The translations under genes and the position numbers were made by a program. A stretch of DNA of 5,513 nucleotides from Oscillospiraceae bacterium (GTDB lineage: Bacteria > Bacillota > Clostridia > Oscillospirales > Ruminococcaceae). Positions 5,367 through 5,513 of this stretch are shown here, piece by piece (the stretch's first letter is position 1; each line of letters starts with the position of its first letter). The stretch covers positions 1 to 5,513 of the forward strand of contig JAFQND010000099.1 in assembly GCA_017396055.1 (NCBI GenBank). Reading direction: 5' to 3'. Below the pieces are notes generated by a model. That model saw nothing but the letters and a program-made list of their open reading frames with translations, did no database searches and had not been told where the DNA came from.

Positions 5367-5395
5367 ATTGTACCCTTCATTTCCCGGGAAAACAA
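5367..5395 (-). promoter_or_regulatory. Promoter of the XRE regulator gene
   Basis: Read on the minus strand, TTGTTT (5395-5390) and TACAAT (5372-5367) are separated by 17 bases. The predicted start is near 5360, about 34 bases before the TTG start codon. The spacer carries the palindrome at 5380-5391. Confidence 0.75.
5380..5391. promoter_or_regulatory. Perfect 12-bp palindrome in the XRE promoter, candidate autoregulatory operator
   Basis: TTTCCCGGGAAA is a perfect inverted repeat lying between the -35 and -10 boxes and overlapping the edge of the -35. Dyad sites of this size are typical operators for dimeric HTH_3 repressors, which often control their own genes. It contains the TTTTCCCGGG 10-mer (minus strand, 5392-5383) shared with the hydrolase-operon promoter. 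Which protein binds is inferred, not shown. Confidence 0.5.
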
Positions 5396-5455
5396 TAACG
5401 GCGTGGTTTGACGGTTTGTATGGCTTTCCAACTTGCGGTTGGGAAAACAGGCAGG

Positions 5456-5479
5456 AAAAAACCCCCTCTGGTGGGAGGA
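5456..5479 (-). terminator. Weak possible terminator on the minus strand, upstream of the XRE gene
   Basis: Read on the minus strand, TCCTC (5479-5475) can pair with GAGGG (5468-5464, one wobble) around CCACCA, followed after two further G by six T (5461-5456). It would end a minus-strand gene lying beyond the window edge. The stem is only five pairs, so this is tentative. The rest of 5396-5513 holds another small hairpin (CCAAC at 5428-5432 with GTTGG at 5438-5442) and no clear gene. Confidence 0.3.
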
Positions 5480-5513
5480 CTCTTAAGGATGGATTTATCA
5501 CACAATGAGAAAA

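Noticed and set aside
5313..5501. Minus-strand 62-codon open frame upstream of and overlapping the XRE start
   Set aside because: It runs through the XRE promoter and palindrome and has no credible ribosome binding site.
5489..5513. Possible start of a divergent gene (ATG at 5489, GGGAGG at 5473-5478) or, on the other strand, the end of a minus-strand gene (stop at 5500-5498)
   Set aside because: Only eight codons are visible, no plus-strand promoter was found, and the two readings conflict; the window edge prevents a decision.

Overview
The window looks like a chromosomal segment from a moderately GC-rich member of the Clostridia (Bacillota), possibly an Oscillospiraceae/Ruminococcaceae-type gut anaerobe. 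This rests on the end of an efp gene followed by a CD1247-type zinc-ribbon protein, an FMN riboswitch in front of an ECF riboflavin transporter, strong AGGAGG-like ribosome binding sites and canonical TTGACA/TATAAT-type promoters. The genus is an inference.

Layout: (1) 1-82, the last 26 codons of elongation factor P. (2) 134-556, an acidic protein with an N-terminal CD1247-like domain and a four-cysteine zinc ribbon. (3) 578-795, an FMN (RFN) riboswitch with an intrinsic terminator, controlling ribU (836-1432), the substrate-binding subunit of an ECF riboflavin transporter, which ends at its own terminator. (4) 1480-1837, a compact stable-RNA operon with its own promoter: tRNA-Lys(CTT), tRNA-Glu(CTC), 5S rRNA and a terminator. 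No 16S or 23S is adjacent, and the Glu tRNA CCA end abuts the 5S with essentially no spacer. (5) 1872-4566, a two-gene hydrolase operon with a strong extended -10 promoter. Its first gene encodes a 633-residue fusion of a neutral-ceramidase-like metallo-amidase domain with a C39-like (papain-fold) cysteine peptidase domain. Its second gene, 20 bases downstream, encodes a cytoplasmic SGNH/GDSL esterase. (6) 4571-5326 on the minus strand, an XRE-family regulator convergent with the operon and sharing a bidirectional terminator with it. It has an N-terminal HTH and what looks like a C-terminal winged helix.

The most interesting signal is in parts 5 and 6. The promoter of the hydrolase operon and the promoter of the XRE gene both carry the identical 10-mer TTTTCCCGGG at nearly the same place, overlapping or abutting the -35 box. 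In the XRE promoter it lies in a perfect 12-bp palindrome. This suggests a small locally regulated module: an XRE repressor that controls itself and a ceramidase-like/C39 fusion plus esterase, which together could remove acyl or peptide-like groups from an unknown intracellular compound. Neither enzyme has a signal peptide, unlike classical secreted ceramidases. The substrate cannot be read from the sequence. No mobile elements, CRISPR arrays or insertion sequences were seen. No gene-free stretch exceeds 300 bases.
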